Below, in pieces: positions 44,089 to 53,868 of a DNA stretch of 64,000 bases. Both the position numbers and the translations under genes were made by a program. The stretch spans positions 1 through 64,000 of the forward strand of contig CABUMH010000002.1 in the NCBI GenBank assembly GCA_902492555.1, read 5' to 3'. Under the pieces are notes generated by a model. It was given only the letters and a program-made list of their open reading frames with translations, searched no databases and was not told where the DNA came from. The DNA comes from Eisenbergiella sp900555195. GTDB lineage: Bacteria > Bacillota > Clostridia > Lachnospirales > Lachnospiraceae. The number at the start of each line of letters is the position of its first letter. The first letter of the stretch is position 1.

Positions 44089-47000
44089 ATACAGGATCGA
44101 TGGGAGAACGAGACGGAATATTCTGGATCAAATCAGAAAGCTGGCGGCTTCCTATGTTCCGGAGTGGCAGTTTGATGAAGAAAATCCGGATATTGGTTCG
44201 GTACTTGCCCTGCTCTATGCGGATCAGATGCAGGAAAATCTGAACCGCTACAATACCATTCTGGAACGCTATTATGTGGAATTGATGAATATGCTGGGGA
44301 TTTCCCTAAAACCGGCTTTCCCAGCCCACAGCGTGGCGCTTATACATATGGTAAAGGATACAGTGCCTGGTATGTACCTCCCGAAAGGAACCCGGCTTCT
44401 GGGAGGGCAGGATGATGAACAAGATTTGATTTTTGAAACGGGATACGGCGTATACATCACAGAGGCGTCTCTTTCTTCCGTATTCATGGCATCCGGTAGG
44501 ACGGGAAAAGTGATTCCTCTGAAAGGAGACTATCCGCCTGTGGTCTATGTGGAAGAGGAGGAGGCCTTTGTGGAAGAGCCTCTTTTGGAACAGGGGATGG
44601 AACCTGAGGGTGATATGGCTGTTCCCCAGGAACCGTTTCTTTTGTTTGACTTCTCAGGAAACGGGTATGGAAAGAATGCGCTTTTAATGTATCATTCCCA
44701 TCTGTTCGATGTGCAAGAGAATGATATTTTCCTTTCTCTCTCCGGAGGCGCCGGATTGTTGGATGGACTGGAAGCCGGCGCCTATACGCTTTCCTGCTAT
44801 ACGCAGGACGGATGGGAACGCATCACACAGATGCATCGGCAAGGGGAGGAAGTTCTGGCATTTCGCAAAAAAGGCGAATGCAAAAAGGTGGGGGAAGGAG
44901 AAGACTCCTATTCTCTTATCGCCCTGGAGGCAGGAGAAACGGTTCATGAGAATGTAGAATTGGAGGGAGTGGGATTTTCCTCTAAGGGAGAGCCAAAAGC
45001 TGCAGATATGGTCTGGAACGGTGCGGCGGAACTGGAGGCGGAACGATTCGCTCCTTTTGGAGAGACGCTTGGGTTGTTTGCCGAAGTCTATATCGGACAG
45101 CAGGAATACTTTGCTAAGCCGGGCGCAAAGGTAACGATAGAGTTCCAGGTAGATTATGGAGAAAAGGATGTGCTGCTGCCCAGGCAGAAAGAGGATGAGG
45201 ATTTGCGTATCATAAAACGCAAGCCGAAGCGGGTGTTTGAAGAGACGGCCGCGTCTGTGTACGCTCAGGAAATCTGCCTGGAATATTATAATGGGACGGG
45301 CTGGAGGCGGCTTGAAACAGAACGGCCGGTGAAGACACTATTCGCTGTGGCCAAGGAAGGAAAGAGGCGGATCTCTTTCATATGCCCGGATGACTGGCAG
45401 GAGGCTGAGGCGGGCGGTTATGCGGGCCGCTGTTTACGGATGCAGCTGATGAAAGCGGATAATTGTTATCTTCAGCCAGCCTGTCATCATTATCCGATAA
45501 TATCGGAAATGAGATTCTCTTATACTTATGGGGAGGACTATGTGGCACCGCAGAAACTGGTGTCCGTCTGCGGAAGCAGGAAAAGGGATCTGACGCAGCT
45601 GCTTGGCCGTGGGGAGCATTTCCCAGCTTTTACCCGAAGCCGATATGGACAGACCGCTTTGTATCTGGGGCTTGATCAGAGGCCGGAAAACGGTCCGGTG
45701 AGCATTCTGTTCCGTTTGGAAGAAGAAAAGCATTTCGATGGATGCGGCGGCCTCTCCATGTCCTATTCTACCCGAAACGGATTTTCTCCTTTGAAATTGT
45801 CGGATCATACGGACGGGCTGGCGCATACGGGGACCATCTTGTTTTTGCCGCCTGCAGATATGGCTCTAAGGAAACTGGAAGGACAGGAAGCTTATTGGCT
45901 AAGGATAGAGGATCCGGACGGCAGCCTCGAGAAGGGAAAGAAGGGCAGGCCGCTTATTCTGGGAATTGAGATCAACGGCGTGGAAGTGGATAATGTGGAG
46001 ACACAGGCGGAAACAGAATTCTACATGGACGAAGCAGGCCCGGATATGCGTTTTGCACTGAACGCTGGCAACATTCTTTCTCTGGATGTATGGGTAAATG
46101 AAACGGGGATGTGGAGTGAAGCCCAGATGCGTACTATGCTGCAGGAGACACCGGAGCGCGCAAGGGCGGATTATGATTTTTTTGGAAGAATCGAAAATTT
46201 TTATGTGAAGTGGGAAGAGGTGGATAGTTTTGATACTTCCCAGCCTTCTGATAGACATTACCTGGTGGATCGGATGAATAACCTTCTGTGCTTTGGAGAT
46301 GGGGTGCATGTGAGGATCCCGAGGATAACACAGGACGTAGCCTTTAAAGTGACGGTGCGCTGCTGCAGCGGCGAAGAGGCCAATCTGGAGCCGGGCATGA
46401 TAAGCGGCAGTATGGGCAATCTGATGTTCGTTGACCGTATTTATAACCCGATCCGCTCTTATGGAGGAATGGACATTGAATCCATGGATAACGCGCTGCG
46501 GCGTGGTACAGATTTGATTAACAGCCGCAAGCGCCTGATCAGCGTGCAGGACTATGAAAGAGAAGTCCTTAATTTCTCGTCCGGCGTGGCGCAGGTAAAA
46601 GCCATAACCGGATATAGAAAAGATGGGACCCAGGATGCATCCTGTATCAGCATAGTCCTTTTGATGAAGGACTATAAAGAAGGTTCGTTTTCCTTCCGTT
46701 ATCTGCGGCCTAGGCTTAAGGAGCATCTCCTAAAGGAATGCGAACTGTCCGTGAATGAGGAACGGCTGGATGTGGTGGAACCGCTGTTCGTGGAAATTTC
46801 AGTAGATGTATGGATTCAGGTGATGGAAGCAGATGACAGCTTTACGATCCGTTCTTATTTGGCTAAGGTGCTGGAAACATATCTGGATCCGGTAGAAGGA
46901 GGACGCTGGGAGATCGGCCGCCTTCCAGGAAAGGCTCAGATCGAACTGAGATTGAACATGGAGAAGAAACGTGCTCTTTTGAAACGGATGACAGTGACTG

Positions 47001-47113
47001 CTGCCTGGCAGGATGAGAATGGCAGGCATGAAACGGATCCGGAAGCCTTTATGGGCAATCCGTTTGTGGTGGTAAAAAGCGGCGTGCACAGGATACATGT
47101 GGAACAGAAATAG
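44057..47113 (+). CDS. Baseplate J/gp6-like wedge protein 1
   Basis: 1018 residues. N-terminal region (IRKLAASYVPEWQFDEENPD, then LNRYNTILERYYVELMNMLG) and C-terminal gpJ domain (~750-1015; RRGTDLINSRKRLISVQDYE, FSSGVAQVKAITGY, VEISVDVWIQV) correspond to Afp11/Pvc11-type large wedge proteins. Start at 44057 within the gp25 end, after GAAGAAGGCG. It is longer than phage gpJ (about 300) because of a beta-rich insertion at ~100-700, usual in CIS. Forms the wedge heterodimer ring with the next gene's product. Confidence 0.9.
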   Translation: MKQQTTTLTCEYRIDGRTRRNILDQIRKLAASYVPEWQFDEENPDIGSVLALLYADQMQENLNRYNTILERYYVELMNMLGISLKPAFPAHSVALIHMVKDTVPGMYLPKGTRLLGGQDDEQDLIFETGYGVYITEASLSSVFMASGRTGKVIPLKGDYPPVVYVEEEEAFVEEPLLEQGMEPEGDMAVPQEPFLLFDFSGNGYGKNALLMYHSHLFDVQENDIFLSLSGGAGLLDGLEAGAYTLSCYTQDGWERITQMHRQGEEVLAFRKKGECKKVGEGEDSYSLIALEAGETVHENVELEGVGFSSKGEPKAADMVWNGAAELEAERFAPFGETLGLFAEVYIGQQEYFAKPGAKVTIEFQVDYGEKDVLLPRQKEDEDLRIIKRKPKRVFEETAASVYAQEICLEYYNGTGWRRLETERPVKTLFAVAKEGKRRISFICPDDWQEAEAGGYAGRCLRMQLMKADNCYLQPACHHYPIISEMRFSYTYGEDYVAPQKLVSVCGSRKRDLTQLLGRGEHFPAFTRSRYGQTALYLGLDQRPENGPVSILFRLEEEKHFDGCGGLSMSYSTRNGFSPLKLSDHTDGLAHTGTILFLPPADMALRKLEGQEAYWLRIEDPDGSLEKGKKGRPLILGIEINGVEVDNVETQAETEFYMDEAGPDMRFALNAGNILSLDVWVNETGMWSEAQMRTMLQETPERARADYDFFGRIENFYVKWEEVDSFDTSQPSDRHYLVDRMNNLLCFGDGVHVRIPRITQDVAFKVTVRCCSGEEANLEPGMISGSMGNLMFVDRIYNPIRSYGGMDIESMDNALRRGTDLINSRKRLISVQDYEREVLNFSSGVAQVKAITGYRKDGTQDASCISIVLLMKDYKEGSFSFRYLRPRLKEHLLKECELSVNEERLDVVEPLFVEISVDVWIQVMEADDSFTIRSYLAKVLETYLDPVEGGRWEIGRLPGKAQIELRLNMEKKRALLKRMTVTAAWQDENGRHETDPEAFMGNPFVVVKSGVHRIHVEQK

Positions 47114-47121
47114 GAGATCGT

Positions 47122-49236
47122 ATGTTAAATCCAAAGAAATACCCTTTAAAAACGCATGCGCAGGTGATGGAAGAAGCCTATGGGAAAATTCCTGTATACA
47201 GCAGCGAATGGACGAATTTCAATCCGTCGGATCCTGGAATTACAATTTTGGAGAACCTGACCGCTTTTCAGATTCTGCAACAGAATCAGATGGATACGGT
47301 GACGGATGCGGTGAAGGAAGGCCTTTTGAAACTTGTGGGATATACGCCTCGAAAAGGAGCTTGCGCCCGCGTGTTGTTGGAAGCTTTCGGTGTGAAGGAA
47401 CCGATTCTTATGCCTGCAGACCAGCGTTTTATGGTGGGAAATATCAGCTTTGAGACCGCTCTGGCGGGAAAATTGACGGATAATCGGCTTATAGGCGTAT
47501 ATGGAAAGGATAAGGATGGATTCCATAATTACAGTTATGTGCTGGATGCAGATATTCCCGTCAGCGCACGGATTTTTACGCGCAGGCCAGCGGCAGGAAT
47601 GGAATTATACCTGGTGCTGGAGAAGCGGCCGGAACCGCAGGAAATATTTCGGATCTATGCGAAGGTAGGAAACAGATATGGTAGGAACCCCTTTGGAGAA
47701 GATCGGTCAGGAGGATTCGCTTCCATTACCTGGCAGTGTTATACTCAGAAGGGGTTTGTAGAGATAGAAGTGGAAGATCAAACAAAGGGATTCCTGGAGG
47801 ACGGAGAGCTGTGCTTTACGATGCCTCAGGAAGAGGCTGCAGTCTATGAAGAAGGCCCTTTGTCCGGATATATATGGAGGGCTGTGCTGACCGATGCGGA
47901 TTATGATGTGGCTCCGGAAGTGCTGCATCTATCTGGCTTTTTATTTGAAGCCTGGCAGAAGGAAACATTGGCGATTACGCATACGTTTCAGAAGCCTTCG
48001 GAAGTTGTGCTTACCTGTACCATGATGGAGGAAGGATACGTCCGCGTATATTGTAAAGAAGAAAAGGGAAGTTCTTACCGGCTGTATGAAGAAATCACAG
48101 AACCGGAAGGGATGGGGGAAGGACCAAGGGGAAGATATTACCGCAGGCAGCGTATGGGCTACGGAACGCAGCTTTTTGTGTTTGATAAAGGGCGCTATGG
48201 GTATGGGCCAGGCCGTCTGAAAAATGCGGTGAAAGTCGTGGTCTACAATGAAGAAATGATGCGTAAGTACTATCTGGGAGAAGTGCTCGGCTGCGACAAC
48301 CAGAGACTGGTTTTGCCCAGAGGGCATATTGTGCCGGATACCTTTTCCCTGTTAGCTGTCAGGCCGGATGGCGATGGCGGATTTTTCTATGATTTTGTTA
48401 AGCCGGGCAGAGCGGAGGAAAACGCGTTGTTTTATGAGCTGGATGAAGAAGCGGGGCAGATAGTGATTCGGGATGCGGGAGATTATATTGCGGCAAAATT
48501 GTACCTTGCTTCCATTGCGGTTACGATGGGGGAGGACGGAAACGTAAGGCCTCAAAACGTGTTCATCCCCCAGGGATATGAGGATGAAATCCGGTTTACA
48601 AATCCGGCCCCTGGAAAAGGAGGATGCTTCCGAGAAAGCCTGGCTCAGGTAAGAAGGAGGTTTGTAAGTCAGTTATATGCTCCGGCAGTGGCGGTCTTGG
48701 AGAAAGATTATGAGATGTTGGCGCTCAAGACTCCGGGATTGTGTATTTCTAAGGTGCATGCCTGGATGGATCAGGAAAGAAACGAAGTGCAGATTGCAGT
48801 GCGGCCTAATACACAAGAACCCTTTGCCCGGCTTTCTGAGAACTATCTTCGACGGATACAGGATTGGTTGGAGGAACACAGGCTGCTTTCTACGCGGATA
48901 GTGATACGCCAGCCTATGTATGTGAAGGTGCATGTTCAGGGGCGCATCTATGTGAAACCGCATTATGAGAACTGTGAAGAACAGCTGCGTGAAGTGATAG
49001 TGAAAGCACTGGATTATGTGAACGGCAATCAGGGGTTTGGGGAAATCCTGCGTTTTGAACAGTTGTTTTTGATGCTAGAAGAACAGGAAATGGTGGTTCA
49101 TATTTATGATTTGTCACTCAGGCCGGAAACTTTGTCTTATGCTTCGGTAGAAGGGGCGGATCTTAGACCAGCGCCAAACTGTTTATTCTGTCCGGGACAG
49201 ATACGTTTGGAACTCAATACGTTTCGGGATGTATAG
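47122..49236 (+). CDS. Baseplate J/gp6-like wedge protein 2
   Basis: 704 residues, second wedge protein as in all Afp/PVC-type systems. N-terminal YGKIPVYSSEWTNFNPSDPG with ILENLTAFQILQQNQM right after is the conserved opening; C-terminal KDYEMLALKTPGLCISKVHA and YVKVHVQGRIYVKPHY mark the gpJ domain. Inserted beta-rich region ~180-480. Eight bases separate it from the upstream stop; TAGGAG site. Confidence 0.9.
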   Translation: MLNPKKYPLKTHAQVMEEAYGKIPVYSSEWTNFNPSDPGITILENLTAFQILQQNQMDTVTDAVKEGLLKLVGYTPRKGACARVLLEAFGVKEPILMPADQRFMVGNISFETALAGKLTDNRLIGVYGKDKDGFHNYSYVLDADIPVSARIFTRRPAAGMELYLVLEKRPEPQEIFRIYAKVGNRYGRNPFGEDRSGGFASITWQCYTQKGFVEIEVEDQTKGFLEDGELCFTMPQEEAAVYEEGPLSGYIWRAVLTDADYDVAPEVLHLSGFLFEAWQKETLAITHTFQKPSEVVLTCTMMEEGYVRVYCKEEKGSSYRLYEEITEPEGMGEGPRGRYYRRQRMGYGTQLFVFDKGRYGYGPGRLKNAVKVVVYNEEMMRKYYLGEVLGCDNQRLVLPRGHIVPDTFSLLAVRPDGDGGFFYDFVKPGRAEENALFYELDEEAGQIVIRDAGDYIAAKLYLASIAVTMGEDGNVRPQNVFIPQGYEDEIRFTNPAPGKGGCFRESLAQVRRRFVSQLYAPAVAVLEKDYEMLALKTPGLCISKVHAWMDQERNEVQIAVRPNTQEPFARLSENYLRRIQDWLEEHRLLSTRIVIRQPMYVKVHVQGRIYVKPHYENCEEQLREVIVKALDYVNGNQGFGEILRFEQLFLMLEEQEMVVHIYDLSLRPETLSYASVEGADLRPAPNCLFCPGQIRLELNTFRDV

Positions 49237-49245
49237 GAGGAAAAT

Positions 49246-50337
49246 ATGGCGGGGCTACAATATACCATTAAAAGAAATCGCCTGAGAAAAGCGTTCCTTG
49301 AGGGGATGCGTGTGGAGGAAGATGCTTTAGCCTGTGATGAAGGCGAATACCATGTGATGATCCTGAAAGCGCTGGATGGAGCTGTACCGGATTGCCCGTG
49401 GGGCAGGCTTTGTCTGGACGCCTCCTTGGCGGAGGGAAGCGTATGTTATCTGTATGCAGCCTCATCGAATCGGAATACCTTTGAAATAGATGGTAAGGAA
49501 ATTCCTTTGGATGATTTCCTACAGGATAAAGAGATCGATTTCGGTAAAAAGAAGCGTTTCTTGAAGGAAATGGGAGCACTGCGCTTCATTAATGCGCAGG
49601 ATGTTTTGCTCTACGGGTTAGAAGGGCGTTACCTATGGATTATGCTGGAGGTGATTGGTCAGGGCGGCAGCATCAAAGGATTGAAGGCACAGGCGCCTGG
49701 AGATAATTTTATGGGGACGTTTCCCGAAGTTTATCGGGAGAATAATAGTTTTTTCCATAGATATTTGTCCGTTTTTTCTACGATTTATAATGAATTTCAA
49801 GAGGAATTGGACCATACGGAACAACTGTTGGAAATTGACAGGGCGCCGGAAGGGCTTCTTTCCGTCTATGCAGGATGGCTGGGGATTGATGTGAGCGGAG
49901 AATTCCTGGAGATAGAGAAGATGCGGCAGCTGCTGCACGAGGCCGGATGGTTGTTAAAATGGAAAGGGACGCGAAAGTGCCTGGAGCGGCTCTGTGAGAT
50001 TGTGATAGAAGAGAAGCCTGTCATCGTGGAGCGGAGCCAGATGAAAGAATATGTAAGAGGACAGGAACGGGAAGTTTATGATAAACTATATGGAGAGAGC
50101 CCGTATGACGTAACGCTTCTGATTTCTTCCCGTGTGAAGGAGACGAAAAAGGACTGTCTGCTGCATCTGCTGCGGCAGTTCAAACCGGCCAGGAGCAGGC
50201 TGCGCATCATTTTCCTGAAAGACGGCGATTCGCTGGACGCATACAGTTATCTGGACGGAAACGGACGCATCGAAAGACCCGGGCCGGGTGTGCTGGATAG
50301 TGCGCAAAACTTCGGTGGAATGGTAATCTTGCAATAA
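49246..50337 (+). CDS. Tail protein I (P2 gpI-like) baseplate protein
   Basis: 363 residues. A unique N-terminal half (~1-145) is followed by the gpI core: FPEVYRENNSFFHRYLSVFS, EELDHTEQLLEIDRAPEGLL, YAGWLGIDVSGEF and the LLKWKGTRKCLERLCEIVI motif, then LLRQFKPARSRLRIIFL. In phages gpI joins wedges and carries fibres. No fibre gene follows: next come a STAS protein and an ATPase. TAGGAGGAAAA site. Confidence 0.87.
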   Translation: MAGLQYTIKRNRLRKAFLEGMRVEEDALACDEGEYHVMILKALDGAVPDCPWGRLCLDASLAEGSVCYLYAASSNRNTFEIDGKEIPLDDFLQDKEIDFGKKKRFLKEMGALRFINAQDVLLYGLEGRYLWIMLEVIGQGGSIKGLKAQAPGDNFMGTFPEVYRENNSFFHRYLSVFSTIYNEFQEELDHTEQLLEIDRAPEGLLSVYAGWLGIDVSGEFLEIEKMRQLLHEAGWLLKWKGTRKCLERLCEIVIEEKPVIVERSQMKEYVRGQEREVYDKLYGESPYDVTLLISSRVKETKKDCLLHLLRQFKPARSRLRIIFLKDGDSLDAYSYLDGNGRIERPGPGVLDSAQNFGGMVILQ

Positions 50338-50386
50338 GAAATACAAAAATGGGAGGCCGCTTCTGCGGCAGATTGTGAGGAAAGAA

Positions 50387-50686
50387 ATGAACATAGTTAC
50401 ATCTGATTGTGGAATGAATATCCGTCTGATGATTGAAGGGAGGGTGGATGCCAATACCAGCCCTTTACTGCAGCAGGCAATCTTAAACGCGTTTCAGAAA
50501 AACAGCCATGTGGTACTGGATTTTCTCAACGTACAGTATATCAGCAGTGCAGGATTGAGAGCCTTATTGATCGGACATAAGACGGCTGCTTCAAAAGGTG
50601 GCAGCATGAAGCTCGTTAACGTGTCGGGGATGGTGATGGAGGTGCTGGATATGTCCGGGTTCAGTTCCATTTTACAGATAGAGTAA
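50387..50686 (+). CDS. STAS-domain anti-anti-sigma-type protein
   Basis: 99 residues, a single STAS domain: LMIEGRVDANTSPLLQQAI, VVLDFLNVQYISSAGLRAL with phosphorylatable Ser54 in SSAGLR, KLVNVSGMVMEVLDMSGFS. Proteins of this type (RsbV/SpoIIAA) are phosphorylated by RsbW-like kinases and dephosphorylated by SpoIIE-type phosphatases, both encoded at 13.6-16.2 kb. The ATG at 50387 follows GAGG; GTG 50375 is an unlikely alternative. Lying within the CIS operon, it may report assembly or control firing rather than transcription. Confidence 0.9.
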   Translation: MNIVTSDCGMNIRLMIEGRVDANTSPLLQQAILNAFQKNSHVVLDFLNVQYISSAGLRALLIGHKTAASKGGSMKLVNVSGMVMEVLDMSGFSSILQIE

Positions 50687-50742
50687 AGAGTGAAAGAAAA
50701 ACATTTTCGCTCTCTCTGACTTTGTATGCGCGCTATAGCGCG
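50687..50742. promoter_or_regulatory. Hairpin plus 14-bp palindrome before the FtsE-like gene
   Basis: AGAGTGAAA (50687-50695) pairs with TTTCGCTCT (50705-50713, one G.U), then CGCGCTATAGCGCG (50729-50742) is a perfect palindrome 15 bp before the start codon at 50758. The palindrome holds a TATA core, so it might be a repressor site or block the ribosome site when folded. Confidence 0.5.
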
Positions 50743-50757
50743 TAGATGGGGACAGTC

Positions 50758-51435
50758 ATGATTACGTTTGAGAACGTGACAAAAATTTTTCAAGATACAG
50801 GGACTAAGGCTCTGGATGGAGTGAGCTTCCATATTCCGATGAGAAGTTTCTGGTTTATCAGAGGGAAAAGCGGTTCTGGCAAGACCACGATCCTGCGGCT
50901 TTTGATGAAGGAAATTGAAGCGGAACAGGGGTGCATTCGTGTGAATGGGCAGGAATTGAAGAAGCTTGGAAGAAATAAGATTCCAGCCTACCGCCGAAGT
51001 TTGGGCTTCGTATTTCAGGATTTCCGTCTGCTCACGGATAGGAGTGTCTATGAGAATGTGGCCCTGGCCCGCAGGGTCGCTGGGGCGAGGGAAGCAGATG
51101 TGCGCCGGCAGGTAACGGCGGTGCTGAAACTGGTGGGACTGGAGGAGGAATACCGGAAATTCCCTTCTCAGCTATCTGGTGGCCAGCAACAGAAAGTTTC
51201 TATCGCCCGGGCGGTGGTGGGCAATCCTCCGCTGTTACTGGCAGATGAGCCTACAGGGAATTTGGATCCGGGCAGTTCCAGGGAGATCATGAGGCTGTTG
51301 GAAGTGATTAACCAAAGAGGCACAACGGTGCTGGTGGCAACCCATGATCAAGAAGCGATGGAAGGGATGGAATTCGGCCATCCATGCTTATGGCTGGAGG
51401 ATGGCAGATATGCCGGGCGGACAGAAAATAGTTGA
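50758..51435 (+). CDS. FtsE-like ABC ATPase without an FtsX partner
   Basis: 225 residues with a full set of ABC motifs: Walker A GKSGSGKTT, Q-loop FQDFRLL, signature LSGGQQQ, Walker B LLLADEPTGNLDP, H-switch ATHD. The opening MITFENVTKIFQDTGTKALD and RRSLGFVFQDFRLL are FtsE-like. No membrane permease (FtsX) gene is near. FtsEX controls peptidoglycan hydrolases, so this ATPase could pair with an FtsX elsewhere or with one of the CIS membrane proteins to open the wall for injection. Start at 50758 matches the family; ATG 50746 lacks a ribosome site. Confidence 0.88.
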   Translation: MITFENVTKIFQDTGTKALDGVSFHIPMRSFWFIRGKSGSGKTTILRLLMKEIEAEQGCIRVNGQELKKLGRNKIPAYRRSLGFVFQDFRLLTDRSVYENVALARRVAGAREADVRRQVTAVLKLVGLEEEYRKFPSQLSGGQQQKVSIARAVVGNPPLLLADEPTGNLDPGSSREIMRLLEVINQRGTTVLVATHDQEAMEGMEFGHPCLWLEDGRYAGRTENS

Positions 51436-51508
51436 ACCGTAGGTATTGCTCTGGCAGATCTGAAATGATACGAACAGCGGCTTTGAAAGGGTATGAGGAA
51501 ACAGTGGG

Positions 51509-53863
51509 ATGAATATGGATGCAAGATTTAAGGAAAGCCTGAGGCACATGCCTTTTGCTGGTTATGACGAATATATGGATTATCTGTTTGCTTGTGTGAA
51601 TTTCAGGCTGTCGAACTATATTGAAGGTCTGATGGGCAAATATGATGCCGGGCAGGGAAATTATAAGAATGTGCTGTATCCGGATATTGAAATCGCCTAT
51701 GAGCAGTGCAATGAAAAACTTATGCAGTTTGAAGAAGAAGGCAGGAGGCAGGAAGAAGGCTTCTTGACAGAAGCGTCTATTGGGGCGGATGACGCCCTGG
51801 CGGGAGAAGAATCGCGGGTAGATGAAGAACTGCTAAAATTGTTGGCCGATTTCAGCGAAAGCACGGGAGGAAAGAAGGAAGAGAAGGAGGAGAAAAGGCG
51901 GGAGCTGACCGTGGAAGAGATGTTTTCCTTTGTGGATGATCGACTGGCGGCGACGGATACCTCCCAGGTAAAACTTCCTTTTCATGATCTGTGTAAGAAA
52001 TTGGGATTTGGCCACTTTACCATGTTTGCAGCAGCCTGCGCAGTCCTTTCTTCCACGCAGACAAGCTATGCCTCGGTCTTTCAGATTGTCAATGAGAATG
52101 GGGGGCTGACCGCCCCTACAGTGGAGTCTGCGGCCAGGTTGTATTTCGGGAATCGCTTTTCCATTACCATGGCTTATGGGGAGATGTCCGTCTGCCTGGA
52201 GCAGTTGCGTCCGGTGATGGATTTGCGTGTGAATTCAGCTATGCCTTTTTCCACCAGCCTTTCGCCTGATAAACGGCTGATTGATTTCCTGTTTGGGAAA
52301 AACCCTCTGCGGCTGGATGAGAACTACTCCCGTTTTTTCCACATGCTCACGGACGATAAGGAACTGGATCCGCTGATGGCGAACAAGACGCAGCTGGAGG
52401 CCATGCGGATATCCTACGAAGAGGGCGTGCGGATCTTTTCCTGGTATGGGGACGAAGGCAGTGGCAGGAAATTCTTTATCCGCAATTTCTGCAAGGAAAA
52501 GGAGATCCGTGCTATAAGGATGAACTGCAAGAAGTTGTTCATCTATGATTACAGCTTCGTGGAAAAAGCCTTGTGGGCGGTTAACCGGGAATGTATTTTG
52601 ACGGACGCTTGCTGCTGCATGGATGAACTGGATTATCGGGAGGACGAGAAGGAAAAATATATCGGCTATATGGACTTGGCAATTTCAAGGCTGCGGGAGC
52701 ACGATATTCTGGTTTTTCTGACGAGTCGGGAAAAATTGCCCATGAAGAGCGTAACGGAGGAGGACTTCACGGAGATGGAACTTCCCACTCCCAGCAATCA
52801 GGAGAGGGAAGACTGCTGGAAATATTATAGCCAGCCTTACAAACTGGCGGAAGATGTGGAACTGCCGGAACTGGCCACAAAATTCCTCTTTACGCCGGGC
52901 AAGATTAAGTCAGCCCTCTACCAGGCCAGAAGTTTCGCTACTATGAATCAGGAGATTCTGGTCAACCGGGCCAGACTTTTTGAGGGCTGCAACAACCAAA
53001 TGAGTTCAGAACTGACCCAGAAGGCCACGAAAGTCAAGGCAAATTTCGGCTTTGAGGATATCGTCATGAACGACAGTCAGCGGGAGACGCTGATGCACGC
53101 CATCGATCAGATGAACTTCCGCAAGCAGGTCTATGATAATTGGAATTATACCAAGAAATACCCATACGGCAGAGGCCTTTCTATTTTGCTTTTTGGAGCA
53201 CCGGGCACGGGAAAATCCATGTGCGCCCAGGTCATCGCTCATGAACTGAATCTGGAACTTTACCGGGTGGATCTGTCTAAGGTCATAGATAAATATGTGG
53301 GAGAAACAGAAAAATCCATTTCCATGATCTTCCGGGAAGCTAAGAAATGTAATGTGGTACTTTTTTTTGATGAATGCGATACATTGTTTGCCAAGCGTTC
53401 CGATGACGGAGGAAGCAATCAGGCGTCTAACAATAACAAGACCGCCCTGCTTCTTCAGGAGGTGGAGGCTTACGACGGCGTATCCGTTCTGGCCACCAAC
53501 TACAAGCACAACATTGATCCGGCTTTCTTCCGGCGGATGAAATACATCGTGGAGTTTCAGTTTCCAGATCCGGACACTCGAGAGATGCTCTGGAGAACCA
53601 CAATCCCCAAAGGGACGCCGTTGGCGGACGATGTTGACATTCGCTTTCTGGCGGAGCGATTCGAGTTTGTGGGAGGCAATATTAAGAACTGCATCTTAAA
53701 CGCCGCCTTCCTAGCGGCCGCCGATGGGGACGGGAAGGAAGTGGGCATGAAGCATTATCTGAATGCGATCAAATATGAATTCGTCAAGACGGGGAAGGTA
53801 TTTACCCGGGCAGATTTCGAGCCTTACGCTTATATGGTAGGGCTGGGGGATAAGGAGGACTGA
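51509..53863 (+). CDS. CIS AAA+ ATPase (Pvc15/Afp15-like)
   Basis: 784 residues. The C-terminal AAA+ module (~515-750) is complete: Walker A GAPGTGKS (563-570), Walker B VVLFFDECDTLF, sensor-1 LATN, arginine finger region PAFFRRM. A second, N-terminal ATPase-like module (~300-470) has a worn P-loop (GDEGSGRKFF, Lys replaced by Arg) and no DExx site. Residues 1-160 include a KEE-rich linker. Present in almost all Afp/PVC-type loci, needed for particle assembly or cargo loading. Five bases separate it from the next gene. Confidence 0.93.
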   Translation: MNMDARFKESLRHMPFAGYDEYMDYLFACVNFRLSNYIEGLMGKYDAGQGNYKNVLYPDIEIAYEQCNEKLMQFEEEGRRQEEGFLTEASIGADDALAGEESRVDEELLKLLADFSESTGGKKEEKEEKRRELTVEEMFSFVDDRLAATDTSQVKLPFHDLCKKLGFGHFTMFAAACAVLSSTQTSYASVFQIVNENGGLTAPTVESAARLYFGNRFSITMAYGEMSVCLEQLRPVMDLRVNSAMPFSTSLSPDKRLIDFLFGKNPLRLDENYSRFFHMLTDDKELDPLMANKTQLEAMRISYEEGVRIFSWYGDEGSGRKFFIRNFCKEKEIRAIRMNCKKLFIYDYSFVEKALWAVNRECILTDACCCMDELDYREDEKEKYIGYMDLAISRLREHDILVFLTSREKLPMKSVTEEDFTEMELPTPSNQEREDCWKYYSQPYKLAEDVELPELATKFLFTPGKIKSALYQARSFATMNQEILVNRARLFEGCNNQMSSELTQKATKVKANFGFEDIVMNDSQRETLMHAIDQMNFRKQVYDNWNYTKKYPYGRGLSILLFGAPGTGKSMCAQVIAHELNLELYRVDLSKVIDKYVGETEKSISMIFREAKKCNVVLFFDECDTLFAKRSDDGGSNQASNNNKTALLLQEVEAYDGVSVLATNYKHNIDPAFFRRMKYIVEFQFPDPDTREMLWRTTIPKGTPLADDVDIRFLAERFEFVGGNIKNCILNAAFLAAADGDGKEVGMKHYLNAIKYEFVKTGKVFTRADFEPYAYMVGLGDKED

Positions 53864-53868
53864 AAACA

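Noticed and set aside
50758..51435. Part of a classical ABC exporter for a toxin
   Set aside because: No permease or peptidase domain is encoded nearby, and the sequence resembles FtsE rather than exporter ATPases.
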